IMG/VR virus record: IMGVR_UViG_3300023481_000126
Location: 1-20,217 of that record
Source: a virus
Direction: 5' to 3' (one strand)
Length of the DNA stretch: 20,217 nucleotides
Of the stretch, positions 6,740-16,600 are shown piece by piece. The first letter of the stretch is position 1; every line of letters starts with the position of its first letter. Position numbers and translations under genes: made by a program. The notes beneath the pieces were generated by a model. That model worked only from the letters and a program-made list of their open reading frames with translations, made no database searches and had not been told where the DNA came from.

Positions 6740-9700
6740 CAACAAACTCCCCCTCATATTCCCGTTTGGCGGCCGCTCCGATTCCTCAGCGTTCCACGAC
6801 CAGAGCCCGCTGACGACCCGTGAGGCGACGAACGTCCGCGTCAAGGATCCCAGGACGGGACGGATGCGTGGTGCCCAGAGAAGCGGTCTGACGCAGGTTG
6901 TAGCGCCAACCAGCACCAAGATCAGAGAGATGTGTTCTCTGAAATACGCTCTGAACGAGGGAGTGGATTATGCCTATGCGTTCAACATCTTGCAGAACGG
7001 GGGGGATTTCACGGCAACTGAGTGGGCGGTCGTCAATGGCTGTGTGGTAACGGCTAGCGTAACGGCAGACCCATTCGGCGGGAATAACGGGACGCGGCTA
7101 GATGATACCGACGGCGTTGCTGAGTCCTATCTCGAGTATACTTTGGCTCAGGCTGATTTCCCGAACGGACCTGCTGGGGCGCCTCTCTTCTATCGGTTCT
7201 CGGGCTTCATCAAACAGGATACAGCCCTCAACACGGCGATTGAATACCGCCAGGTTGCGCCGGCGGACAACGTCCAGCGAGCGTCATTCCTGTGGGCTTC
7301 TGAGACCCTGACGCTGACCGACGCAGGGGGTATCGCGCCGGGCACCACAGGGGCTATCACTCAGATTTCAGGGGGATGGTGGAGGATTGACATCACGTTC
7401 CCCCATGTTGATGGCTCTACAGGACATCTCATCCGGCTCATACCGGACTCCACATCAGCCGCATCGACGGGTGAGTCATTCTTCTACGGAGGTATGCTCT
7501 CTCGCGGAACAACGCTGCCAAAGTATACGGCCGACGTCGTTATTCCATGGTCTGACGAGGTAGGCAAGAATGCGGTCCATGTTGATGTGGACCGCCAGGG
7601 GAACGTGTTCTTCCTGTTCTCTCCTGGGACGCTCATCAAGTACAACCCAGACGGGGTGCGGTTGGCTGAATTCTCCGCCGTACCGGATGACCCGGCGCAC
7701 ACATGCAGGGCCTTGTATGTGGACCCGGTACTGAACTGCATCTTCCTTGGGGTAAGCAGCGGAGGTGACGTTGAGACTGCCAAGTTCTGGTTCATCCTGT
7801 CGGATGAGGATGGGAACCTGTCAGCCCCTCACTCCACGACCCCGGGGTATTTCATCGAGGAAATCAGGGTTGTCAGGGACAAGCTCTATGTGGCTGGGAA
7901 CAATCCAACAACTGCGCAGGCCGTGGTCCTGGTCTATGAGGGAATCACAGCGAATGCGCCTCCGGTTCTGGTGGCGACGCATCCGGCTCCGTTCCCGATC
8001 AACGGTCTAGATATCGACAACGAAGGCGAGATGTTCGTTGCGTCAGGGACAGACACGACACACCTCACGGCATCGGGGTCGCCGCCCCAGTACATTAAAT
8101 TCAGGGGGATCCACCCAGCGGAGCCAAACTTCCGACCCGTAATGATCGGAGATTGGACTCCGGTGGATCTCGATAACGCTGAGAGCCGCATATGGTTCTG
8201 GTGGAGAGCTCGAGATATCACGACTGCTGACACCGCAGGATCGGCGGCTGTCACTCCTGGCGTTGAGGTTGTCACGATGCGGGACAGGTCGGGCCAAAAT
8301 AGACATATGACTGCCGCTACCCCTCCGGGCGGTTCCGCGGACCTTGGCGCCACCTACCGTGAACAGGGCGGGATTCCCTCACTGCAATTCACTGGCATCG
8401 AGGGATACCGAAGTGGTCTGAACACCACGACAACAAACGCAGCTGGTGGTTCTCAGAACACCATGCTGCCGGCGTATGCTGGGGTTGACCTGCCCCTAAC
8501 GACGGGCGGGGTTTTTGCTCTATTTATTACGTGTCGGCCGACCGAATCTCTATCCCGCAAGGCTCTGTTTTATCAGCCCTCAGATACCAGTCCTTCGACG
8601 GAAGGGCATATGCTATTCGTTAACCGCCAGTGCGGTGAGATTATATCCACACCTACGATTGGCTACCTATCGTACTTTGCGCAGACCGGAGGTGTTGCGG
8701 GCGTTGATGTGGGAGCCTGCGGTGCAGGGCCCTTTCACCTCTACACTGGCATTTTCCCAACCGACCTATCATGGACAGCTGAATCAGAGGGGACTGACGC
8801 CGTTATCATAACTGTGGTGTGGGATGGAGGAACTAGCGAGGCAACCGCAGGCCCAGCCACAGGCAAAACCAGGTCACTGGTACGGCTTAATGGCAGGCCC
8901 CTTGACCGTGCCCTTGGCAAGCAACTCCTCACATCTGGTTCTAGTAGAACCGAGTTTGGATTTTACACTGGGTCAGGATCTTCTGCGGCAACGAACTACA
9001 TCGGAGAGGTCTATGAGGTTCTGGTTTTGGACCGAAAAACCCGAGGCATGTCCGAGGCTACGGACGATGGAACCAACCTCATCTTGACCCACCAGGCGCA
9101 CCCCGATATTGCCACTGGTGCTCAAACTGTTAACGAGATGACTCAGATTGAGGGATACATGGCCCATGGCGTTGGGCTTGGGCATCTTCTCGACAACGAG
9201 ACAGAAACCTATCCCCATCCGTATGGCCTCAAGGCTTCCTCAACGAACGGTGCCTCCTCAATTATGGGACCGCCCAACGAGGCTGAAACCGGAGCTGAGG
9301 CTCTGGCCGCGTTAAACATCCCGTCCACCACAAAGATCAAGTCCACTGGCAAGAAGGCTTGGACCTACAACAACGAGACGGAAACAGAAGGGGTCCTGGC
9401 AAACGAGGGCGGCGCGGGTCATGCGGTCCGAGTGAAAGACGGTGATGTGTATTCCTTGGGTCCGCAAGCGGATGAGATGCGAACCGTCTCAGATCAGAAG
9501 GCCTACGCCAGGAAGATCATCGACAAGGGGGATACATTCTCCGATTCCAGCGCGGATGGCGCATGGTCCAGGGGCGGCGGATTCACTCTCGATTTTGCCA
9601 CACAGAAGGCTCGCATCGACGTGGACAAGTTCGGGACGGTGTATATACCTGTGGCGCAAAACACAGCGTCATCCCTGCTCGATGTGCTCGACTCCACCGG

Positions 9701-11219
9701 GGCCGAGATATTGCGACTGATCCCTGGCACAACGCAGATTTATATGACGTGTGCTCATCACGACTCCAGGATCCCCGACTATGGGACTGACGTGATAGGT
9801 CTAGCGAGATCGATGTATGCAGGGTTTGCCGACCTCACCGCGGGGAACACCCTCAAGGAGGCTCGCAAGTTTTTCCTGGTGGATGCCACCGTGACGGATC
9901 AGGCCCAGACCAGGACTGTGAACCTGTATGCCCAGGGCCAGGATCTCCGCACATTTACGATCGGCGGGTCCACGACGCTCGTCTCGGCAGGCCTCTTCAA
10001 CGCCGCTGGGTCTGTCTTCTGTGTCCCGACGCGGAACGAGGTCGTCCTCATCGACGGCTCGACTTACCAGGTGTACAGCGGGCCAGATGCCACGGTCTCT
10101 GTCCTGACGTCAACATCCCCTGGGGATATCCCTCTGAATGCCCGGTTCGGGGTGTTCTGGCGCTCGAGGCTACTGCTGGCCGGGTTCCCTGACGTGGGGG
10201 CCAAGCTGGTCGGCTCAGCCATCGGTGATATCCGCAACTGGGATATCGCTCCGCCTCGGGAGGAGCTGGGCTCAGCCTTCCTGCTTTCCCTGAACGAGGT
10301 CGATGAGGCGCCGCCTGACGTCATCACAGGGCTCATCGATGCCAGGGACGATCTTCTCATCGTCGGTGGCTCCAGGACGATGACGAGGCTCACAGGGGAT
10401 CCGCTGTCAGGTGGCCAGTTCCACAACCTCTCGACAGAGATTGGGATGGCCTGGGGGAATGCGTGGACGAAGGATCCGCAGGGGCGGATCTACTTTTTCG
10501 GCACGAATCCTCCGGGGCTGTATGGTGTAGGAGAGGGCGGGGGGATAGCCCCGCTCACGCAGGGGACTCTTGAGGACTCGGAGTTCCAGGCGATCGACTT
10601 CTCGACTGTCCGCATCAAACTCCTATGGAACCCACGAGATGAAGGAATCCACATCTTCCAATTCCCCTTCGGTGCCGGGGGATCCATTCGCCGCGCGTGG
10701 TTCTGGGAGTACAAGACGCACGATCTCGTCCAGCGGCCTCCCATCTGGCCTGACGTCTTTGGAGTGTCCGGGGTGCAACCGACGGCGGGTGTTGTACTCG
10801 AGGGGCTGGTCCAGAACGAGAGACGGCTCATGCTTGGATGTGAGGACGGCGGATTGCGCGTGTGGGATGCAGCTGCAAGTTCGGACGACGGCAACGCCAT
10901 TGACTCGAACGTCCTCTTCCCTCCGGTCACGAAGCAGTCCATTCCCAGATCACTGGCCCTGCGAGGGCTGAAGGTGTTCCTGGGGACGGATAACGACGGG
11001 TGTCTGGTTCAGTACTACGGTGCCAACGAGGCCGACCGGTTGGGCCGGGAGGTCCAGGAGTTCCAGGCTCACTCAAGCGAAAACCCCACATTCAGGCGAC
11101 GTGTGCGGGGGAACAACATCTTCGTGCGGTTCCGGAATGCCAGGAACAACGAATTCTGGGCGTATGAGAATTCCTATCTGAAGCTGGCGAGAAGCCAGAA
11201 ACCGAGGAGTGGGAGATGA
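6732..11219 (+). CDS. Tail nozzle protein (T7 gp12 / tail tubular B-like) with jelly-roll and LamG-like inserts
   Basis: Likely nozzle that closes the short tail and opens for DNA ejection; 1495 residues against about 794 for T7 gp12. The start (PLIFPFGGRSDSSAFHDQSP, then TNVRVKDPRTGRMRGAQRSG) is typical of gp12-like proteins. Residues about 83-270 are a jelly-roll insert of the same class as in the adaptor (TATEWAVVNG; GGWWRIDITF; SFFYGGMLSRGTTLPKY). Propeller-like repeats follow (VHVDVDRQGNVFFLF; INGLDIDNEGEMFVAS). Residues about 487-775 are a concanavalin/LamG-like insert: WFWWRARDI, then MRDRSGQNRHMTA, GIPSLQFTG, and YIGEVYEVLVLDRKTRGM at its end. Propeller sequence resumes (ARIDVDKFGTVYIPV) and the C-terminal 400 residues hold the conserved nozzle part (RFGVFWRSRLLLAGFP; ITGLIDARDDLLIVGG). 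Hand-counted GC is 92/180 in the LamG segment 8521-8700 against 120/180 at 10141-10320, suggesting recent acquisition. GGAGG lies eight bases before ATG. Confidence 0.78.
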   Translation: MPSNKLPLIFPFGGRSDSSAFHDQSPLTTREATNVRVKDPRTGRMRGAQRSGLTQVVAPTSTKIREMCSLKYALNEGVDYAYAFNILQNGGDFTATEWAVVNGCVVTASVTADPFGGNNGTRLDDTDGVAESYLEYTLAQADFPNGPAGAPLFYRFSGFIKQDTALNTAIEYRQVAPADNVQRASFLWASETLTLTDAGGIAPGTTGAITQISGGWWRIDITFPHVDGSTGHLIRLIPDSTSAASTGESFFYGGMLSRGTTLPKYTADVVIPWSDEVGKNAVHVDVDRQGNVFFLFSPGTLIKYNPDGVRLAEFSAVPDDPAHTCRALYVDPVLNCIFLGVSSGGDVETAKFWFILSDEDGNLSAPHSTTPGYFIEEIRVVRDKLYVAGNNPTTAQAVVLVYEGITANAPPVLVATHPAPFPINGLDIDNEGEMFVASGTDTTHLTASGSPPQYIKFRGIHPAEPNFRPVMIGDWTPVDLDNAESRIWFWWRARDITTADTAGSAAVTPGVEVVTMRDRSGQNRHMTAATPPGGSADLGATYREQGGIPSLQFTGIEGYRSGLNTTTTNAAGGSQNTMLPAYAGVDLPLTTGGVFALFITCRPTESLSRKALFYQPSDTSPSTEGHMLFVNRQCGEIISTPTIGYLSYFAQTGGVAGVDVGACGAGPFHLYTGIFPTDLSWTAESEGTDAVIITVVWDGGTSEATAGPATGKTRSLVRLNGRPLDRALGKQLLTSGSSRTEFGFYTGSGSSAATNYIGEVYEVLVLDRKTRGMSEATDDGTNLILTHQAHPDIATGAQTVNEMTQIEGYMAHGVGLGHLLDNETETYPHPYGLKASSTNGASSIMGPPNEAETGAEALAALNIPSTTKIKSTGKKAWTYNNETETEGVLANEGGAGHAVRVKDGDVYSLGPQADEMRTVSDQKAYARKIIDKGDTFSDSSADGAWSRGGGFTLDFATQKARIDVDKFGTVYIPVAQNTASSLLDVLDSTGAEILRLIPGTTQIYMTCAHHDSRIPDYGTDVIGLARSMYAGFADLTAGNTLKEARKFFLVDATVTDQAQTRTVNLYAQGQDLRTFTIGGSTTLVSAGLFNAAGSVFCVPTRNEVVLIDGSTYQVYSGPDATVSVLTSTSPGDIPLNARFGVFWRSRLLLAGFPDVGAKLVGSAIGDIRNWDIAPPREELGSAFLLSLNEVDEAPPDVITGLIDARDDLLIVGGSRTMTRLTGDPLSGGQFHNLSTEIGMAWGNAWTKDPQGRIYFFGTNPPGLYGVGEGGGIAPLTQGTLEDSEFQAIDFSTVRIKLLWNPRDEGIHIFQFPFGAGGSIRRAWFWEYKTHDLVQRPPIWPDVFGVSGVQPTAGVVLEGLVQNERRLMLGCEDGGLRVWDAAASSDDGNAIDSNVLFPPVTKQSIPRSLALRGLKVFLGTDNDGCLVQYYGANEADRLGREVQEFQAHSSENPTFRRRVRGNNIFVRFRNARNNEFWAYENSYLKLARSQKPRSGR

Positions 11220-11401
11220 AAAGCATCCAATCCGCCGTTGTGTCGATGTTCCAGCGAATGGCGTATGAGGGTGCGTCATATTCCCGATACCGCCAGGCCG
11301 CGCAGATTGTGCGCACTCAAGGTATTACCGCTCCTTATTCGCATCCGGTGTATCCGTCTGACTTCATGCTCCCGGTTGACGGAGAGGACTTCGAGGAGTA
11401 A
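11216..11401 (+). CDS. Small protein of unknown function (61 aa)
   Basis: Not recognised. The ATG overlaps the nozzle stop (ATGA) and is preceded by GAGGAGTGGGAG, so it is translated in step with the nozzle gene. The N-terminal half is probably helical (SIQSAVVSMFQRMAYEGASY), and the C-terminus is acidic (DGEDFEE). It lacks a signal peptide or membrane segment. The next gene starts at its last stop base. In T7 this slot, between gp12 and gp14, holds gp13, a small internal protein, but no sequence likeness supports equating them. Confidence 0.5.
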   Translation: MKSIQSAVVSMFQRMAYEGASYSRYRQAAQIVRTQGITAPYSHPVYPSDFMLPVDGEDFEE

Positions 11402-11658
11402 TGGGACTTCGTAGAAACAGAGCCAGGAACACAGCACGAGGCATATCGCCGTCCCTTCAGGGGTCTGGTGGTGATCCTCGAGCGAGGACTGTGGCTCAGG
11501 GGCAACTGACCGACCACGACCTGGATGGGAAAACGATCGAACTTCGGAACGGTCGCCTTAGAATCATGGCCGCTGACGGGATCGCAGAGCCCACGGCGGA
11601 CGTCGAGAGTCTGCGGATAGCCGTCTGCAAGCTCCTTCTTCAACTTAGAGGTGGATGA
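11401..11658 (+). CDS. Small basic protein of unknown function (85 aa)
   Basis: Not recognised. It shares one base with the preceding stop (TAATG) and has GAGGAG just upstream. The N-terminal 30 residues are basic and Gly/Ser-rich (RRNRARNTARG), probably disordered and perhaps nucleic-acid binding. Residues about 38-57 form short strands (DGKTIELRNGRLRIMAADG), and the end is a helix (VESLRIAVCKLLLQLRGG). It overlaps the gp14-like gene by a few bases. Its position suggests an inner-virion or assembly protein. Confidence 0.5.
   Translation: MGLRRNRARNTARGISPSLQGSGGDPRARTVAQGQLTDHDLDGKTIELRNGRLRIMAADGIAEPTADVESLRIAVCKLLLQLRGG
11647..11651 (+). promoter_or_regulatory. Shine-Dalgarno site deciding the start of the gp14-like gene
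   Basis: AGAGG lies nine bases before ATG at 11661 but only three before ATG at 11655, favouring the second Met as the true start. Confidence 0.55.
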
Positions 11659-11660
11659 CA

Positions 11661-12254
11661 ATGGCCCTACAAGCAATCGCAGGTCTAGCTGGCCTTGGAG
11701 TCAACATTTTCGGCCAGATGGAGGCCAACAGGCGCCGGAAGCGCCTTCAGGCTCAGGGCCTTGGCATCCTGGACCGCCAGCTTGCGGAAGAGTCCCAGTT
11801 CGCCGCCGGCCAGCAGCAGCAACTGACCCAGGGCATCCAGGACATCAATACGGGGTTCGACAATGCCCAGATAGCGGCAGCGAACCAAGGCCGTTCAGCG
11901 AGGCGCTCAGCCCTTGACCGCTCAGCGAGCCTTCAGTCTCGAGCCTCGTCCCAGTTGGCTGGGTCAGGCCTCCTGAATTCCTCGGTCCAGTTGAACATCG
12001 ACCAGGGAATCGGGGCTCAGACGGATCGGAGGTTGGCTGAGATCGACCAGGGGTTATCCGGCCTCTTCTCGAACCTGGCGACGCAGCGGGCCGGGGCCCT
12101 ATCTCAGGGCCGCCAGGGGCTTGCGAACTTCTTTGGCCAGCGGCAGGCGAGGCGGGCTCAGTTGAATGACACGCGGTTCGATCTGTTGAACACGCAATCC
12201 AACTTCCAGCCGGTTGACATCGGCGGCCTGGTTTCTGCTTTCGGTGGAGGGTAG
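11661..12254 (+). CDS. Internal virion protein, T7 gp14-like
   Basis: Probable inner-core protein ejected first to form a pore in the outer membrane. Length (197 residues from the chosen start, 199 from the ATG six bases upstream) matches T7 gp14 (196), as does its place after the nozzle and before two larger inner proteins. The N-terminus is hydrophobic (LQAIAGLAGLGVNIFGQ), followed by a long Gln/Ala/Arg-rich helical region (RRRKRLQAQGLGILDRQLAE; QQQQLTQGIQDINTGF). A Ser/Ala-rich centre (RSALDRSASLQSRASSQ) with a SGLLNSS motif recurs in such phage proteins. There is a Gly-rich end (DIGGLVSAFGGG). The second ATG is preferred because AGAGG sits nine bases ahead of it. The gp14 call is based on size, composition and order. 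Confidence 0.66.
   Translation: MALQAIAGLAGLGVNIFGQMEANRRRKRLQAQGLGILDRQLAEESQFAAGQQQQLTQGIQDINTGFDNAQIAAANQGRSARRSALDRSASLQSRASSQLAGSGLLNSSVQLNIDQGIGAQTDRRLAEIDQGLSGLFSNLATQRAGALSQGRQGLANFFGQRQARRAQLNDTRFDLLNTQSNFQPVDIGGLVSAFGGG
12246..12251 (+). promoter_or_regulatory. Shine-Dalgarno site deciding the start of the gp15-like gene
   Basis: GGAGGG, seven bases before ATG at 12259, supports that codon over the in-frame ATG at 12214, which lies inside the upstream gene and lacks a comparable site. Confidence 0.7.
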
Positions 12255-12258
12255 CTAT

Positions 12259-13605
12259 ATGCCCCGCATCTTCCGCGTGAACAATGACAACCCGCTGATC
12301 GCCGGCCTCGCTGGTGCCTCTCAGAGCGCCGCTACGGCCATGAAGTTCAGGTCCCAGCGGTTGGCCGAAGAAAGGGCGAACCGCGCTCAGGCGCTAAAAG
12401 AGAAGGCCCTGGATGCTCAGATAGAGCAGGCTCAGAGCGCACAGGACAGAATCAACTCGGAACGGCAGGCTGCCGGGGAGCTCAACAGTGGGCTCCTGGG
12501 GTCGATGCAGGACCGGATAGCGCCTCCCGGGTCTCTTGGTATGGATCAGCAGGGACCTCTCCCGGAGGGTGCTGACCGCATCAACGAGCAACGTATGGCC
12601 CTCGGGGATCGTTTAGGCCGTGCCAGGGAACTCTTGCCGAAGCTTTCTCCTGCCGCTCAGGACCGGTTTATGGCCCGGATATCCCAGGAGGAGAGGCAAC
12701 GGGTCATGGACGACGCCTTCCAGGAGACGGCTCAATCCCTGAAGGACGCGCTCGATGATGGCGTATTCGGTGACAACCAGGGGGCTGCCCAGGAGCTTGC
12801 GAAGCTTCTCCAGCAGGAGCAGGCCGCGGGTGGGCGTCCGGACAAGATCCACGACTTGATCGCGAAGCAAACCAAGGCTTTCGAGGAAGATGCCGTGGTC
12901 CAGGGTGAGTGGGATGACGAGATCACGAGGGCCAACAAGCTGCTCGAGGTCACCAAGGATCGGGGGATCAGGATGGATCTTCAGCGGGAGATAGTGAAAG
13001 CCAACAAAACGTCTTCTCGACGCAAGGGGGATCCGGAGCGGTTCAGGAACACGATCAACTCGATAGCCCTGGGTGACAACGCCGGATCAGCGCTGCGGAA
13101 TGAGGCGATGCGCGGCACGCAGTTCGATCAGGTGACGTTCCTAGAGAATGAACAGAAGCTTGCCGCTGAAGTCAGCAGGCGAGAGGCTCAGGACCCGAAC
13201 TTCTTCGCCAACAGCCTGCGCGATCAGGCTGCCAGCGAACAGGCCGCGCGAGGCGGTACTGCGGCTGCTCCCCCTCAGGTGGCTGCTCAGGCCCCTGGGC
13301 AGGCTGCCCCAGCGCCAGCCAGGACGGCCCGCAGAGGTGGTACCTCGAGCTTCGCGGATACCCCCAAGGCGAAGCAGACACAGCTCGTGGCAAAGATCAG
13401 GAAGCTGGTCAGCGGGAAGGCCATGAAGATGGGGAAGGGGGCATTCGGAATAGACGCTCCGTTCATCGTTCCCAACACCCGGGAAGAGCTCAAAGCCATA
13501 TTCGATGCGGCTGGCGTTGATATCGCGTCATTCCCTCCGGACATGCTCAAGGAGATCGTGGACACGGGTGGCCTGAAGAAAGAGTTCGGAGACGTCTTCA
13601 ACTAG
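12259..13605 (+). CDS. Internal virion / ejection protein, T7 gp15-like position
   Basis: Probable inner-core protein that helps form the DNA channel through the periplasm. The start at 12259 (448 residues) is chosen over an in-frame ATG 45 bases earlier because GGAGGG lies seven bases ahead of it and because it does not overlap the previous gene. The protein is almost wholly helical, rich in Gln, Ala, Arg and Glu with heptad-like stretches (RSQRLAEERANRAQALKEKA; KTSSRRKGDPERF region). An Ala/Pro-rich linker (about residues 333-358) leads to a C-terminal globular part (MGKGAFGIDAPFIV; LKAIFDAAGVDIASFPPD). T7 gp15 is longer (747). No enzymatic motif is seen. Function is assigned from the gp14-gp15-gp16 order; sequence alone would only say 'coiled-coil phage protein'. 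Confidence 0.6.
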   Translation: MPRIFRVNNDNPLIAGLAGASQSAATAMKFRSQRLAEERANRAQALKEKALDAQIEQAQSAQDRINSERQAAGELNSGLLGSMQDRIAPPGSLGMDQQGPLPEGADRINEQRMALGDRLGRARELLPKLSPAAQDRFMARISQEERQRVMDDAFQETAQSLKDALDDGVFGDNQGAAQELAKLLQQEQAAGGRPDKIHDLIAKQTKAFEEDAVVQGEWDDEITRANKLLEVTKDRGIRMDLQREIVKANKTSSRRKGDPERFRNTINSIALGDNAGSALRNEAMRGTQFDQVTFLENEQKLAAEVSRREAQDPNFFANSLRDQAASEQAARGGTAAAPPQVAAQAPGQAAPAPARTARRGGTSSFADTPKAKQTQLVAKIRKLVSGKAMKMGKGAFGIDAPFIVPNTREELKAIFDAAGVDIASFPPDMLKEIVDTGGLKKEFGDVFN

Positions 13606-13618
13606 GAATGCTGACTCT

Positions 13619-16600
13619 ATGCCTCAAGATCAACTCACAGAGGACCAGGTACTCGATGCCCTAGTAGGAGCCTCAGCAAACCGTGAGGACACGACTGCCG
13701 AGGTTGTCCAGAGGGGGATGTCTAACTTCACGGAGAACGCCGGGACGTTCGTGGCAGGGTCAGTTGACTTCCTGGGCATCATTGAGAACAAGGTCGGCAA
13801 GGCGGCTCAGGCCCTTTCGAAGAAAGCAGATGTGCTTTCGTTCCTGGACCCAGTGGGCAAGGATCTCGAGACCCGCGGCGAGATGATTCGAGCGGGAGGA
13901 CAGCTGATCTCCAAGGCCGCGACGGAACTCATCGACAACCCGATATCCAAAGCTCGAGGCGGTCTGGTGGGGTTCCTATCCCAGGACGCTGCCGGTGCGG
14001 CCGGATCTCTCATCCCGTTGGTTGCGACTGCCGGCGCCCCAGCCCTTGGGATGTTGATGGCTGCCACGGCGATGGGGGCTCAGGAGTTCGCAGACCAGGA
14101 GGCTCGGGACCCTGAGAATGAAGGCAAGCAGTGGCTCGCGATGCTCGGAGGTCTGGGGCTGGGGGCCACCGAGATGCTTCCTGTCTCGAGGATGTTGGGA
14201 CGCATCAACGCCAGGTCTGGCGGACAACTCAAGAAGCTTCTCATCGACCGCATCCTGGATTCAGGAGAAGAGGGGTTTCAGGAGGTGCTTCAGGCCCTCG
14301 GTTCGAACGCCATCGCCAAGTTCATCGGCCAGGAGGACCGGGACCTCTCTGAGGGCGTACTCCGCTCAGGGCTTGCAGGAGCCTTTGTAGCGCCCCTGGT
14401 AGGCATCGCCGGCTCTGGTGTCAATCGGAGCCTGAACGGCCCTCAGAGTTCAACCGACACCGATTTCACCACCGTTGGGACGTCTACCCCTGGTGGAATC
14501 AGGCCGAACCAGTTCAACCAGGACTTCAGTTCTGTCTCGACGTCCACCCCTGGTGGGGACTTCATGCAGAACGCCACGCCAGCCGAGCGGGCCAAGTTCT
14601 CGGATCTCAGGGCTGATCCACGGTCGGTTGAGTCTGCCCCGCCAGGAAGCCTCTCTCGGCTCCGTGAGACCGGAGGACCGACTCCCGATGCTGCTACGCC
14701 GCAGCCTCAGAGCGCAGAACAGGCCGGAGTCAAGTTTGTAGGCGATGGCGTGGACATCGACAGCCCGGAGTTCCAGGGAGAGGTCCAGCACATCCCCCCG
14801 ATGGACCTCATCGAGAAGGCTGCCGAGGACGGCAAGATCGACGATCAGGAGCAGCAGAGGCTGGGTGACGGGTTGAAGTCGAGCGACCAGCACCTTGAGC
14901 TCGATGCGAACGGAATCCCGTTCTTCGTCGAGGGAGAGGACGTCACCAAGGGCAATCAGGAGGAGTTCTTGGCAGGCCTGCGTGAGCTCGGGTTCATCCG
15001 CGACGCCACCAAGGAGCCGTTCGCTGGGGAGTTTGACACCACGGACCCCCAGAGCGGGCCGGACTCAGGTGTGAGGACCACCCCCCAGTCTCCCGGCGAG
15101 AGCAGCCTCGAGCTCGACAGGCGGGTAGCGAATCAGCCAGGGCCTCAGATGGAGTTCAACGCCTCTGACGCGCCATTCGTTGAGCAGGATATCAGTGACG
15201 GGACCGAGCTCGTGGGGCAGAAGCCAGACCCGCTAGGTCCGATCAGGGACCTTCTCCCGGCGGAACCGGCTGGGCAGAAGGTGGTAGTGGGCACAGAAGC
15301 GGACACATCGCGGTTCGGTGCTGGCGAGATGTCTCCTGCGGACGCTGAGGCCGAGGCCAGGGACCGTAAACTCCGCGTGGAGACGGCCCGCAAGCTGAGA
15401 GATCGGAACCTCACTCCCACAGAATCCTCAAACGGTGGTAGGGTTGCATCTGAGGGAACACCGGCGTCCAACCAGGGCAACGGTGGAGACGTGGTCGGTG
15501 TTTCGCTGGACGTCCCTGACACTGAAGGCGGACAAGTTCCTCAGGCGGAGGGTGCAAAGAGACAGGCGCCCTCCGCCACTTCCTCTCCGAAGCCCACCAC
15601 GGAGGGAGGCCCCGTCCCTGTCGCCGAAACGGTTGAAGGGCAGACCAGATATGAGGCGCCTGGACGATCCAAGCGGATCACGGTTGAGGCCCCTGAGGTG
15701 TCGATACCAGAGAAGGGTTCTGAAGATGCGGCATCTGGGAACCTGTCCCGAGCCGACATAGATCCAGAGTTTCTGAAGGACGCCGTTGAGACTGGGAAAG
15801 AGCTGGGCCCTGACGGAGACGAGGTGATGCTTCATGCGGGGATATTCCCTCTTGTGAAACTCCCCGGGATAGAGTCCGTCAAACGATTCTTCCGCAAGAA
15901 CCTCAGGCCTCGTGGGAACAACCCGAAGGAGATATACGACGACAAGTTGGAGTCTGAGGCTTGGTACAGCGGCCAGATGGAACAGGTCAAGATTACAGCC
16001 AGAGACTTCGATGCGGCCATGAAGCGGGTCTTCGGAAAGAACGCCCGCGACACTTCGGTCATGGAGGTCATCGACACCGCATTCAAGAACGTGGACCAGA
16101 TCGACAAGATCCCTGACGCAGAACTGCGTGGGCTTGTCCGCAAGATGCGTGACCACACGGACCTACTCTCAAGGAGAATGATAGCTGACGGGGTTGTTGA
16201 GGGCGATATGGCCTTACGGGTAGCAGAGAACATTGGGCTCTATGCAACGCGGAGCTTCCGGGTCTTCTCTGATCCTGACTGGATGAAGAAGCTCGACCCT
16301 CGAATCCGGAACAGGTTCAAGAGCCTTCTGCGATCTGAATACATCACCACACGCAGGAAGGTGGAAATACAGGAGAGATTCGACGAGGCCGCAGAGAGGT
16401 CTGTTACGAGGCAATTGCGGTCCAGCAAGGAACGGACGAAACGTATTGAGCAGTTTTCGAAGGGCGAACTTCGCCAGATTGTTGCTCGAGAAAAGAAAGA
16501 GATCGCTTCCCTGAAGAGGCTCGCGAAGAGGATATCAGAGACGGCCCCTGACGGTCGTGCAGACATCGTTGCTCAGCTCGAGAAAGAGGTGAAGAGATTC

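Noticed and set aside
12214-12258. Earlier ATG for the gp15-like protein
   Set aside because: It lies inside the previous gene and lacks a ribosome site, while ATG 12259 has GGAGGG seven bases upstream.
14450-14893. 147-codon open frame on the - strand
   Set aside because: Antisense of the disordered linker region; no ribosome site or protein pattern.
15428-16156. 242-codon open frame on the - strand
   Set aside because: Lies wholly inside the giant ejection gene, which has coherent protein motifs on the + strand. Long antisense frames are common in GC-rich DNA, and its translation is Arg/Leu-rich without recognisable features.
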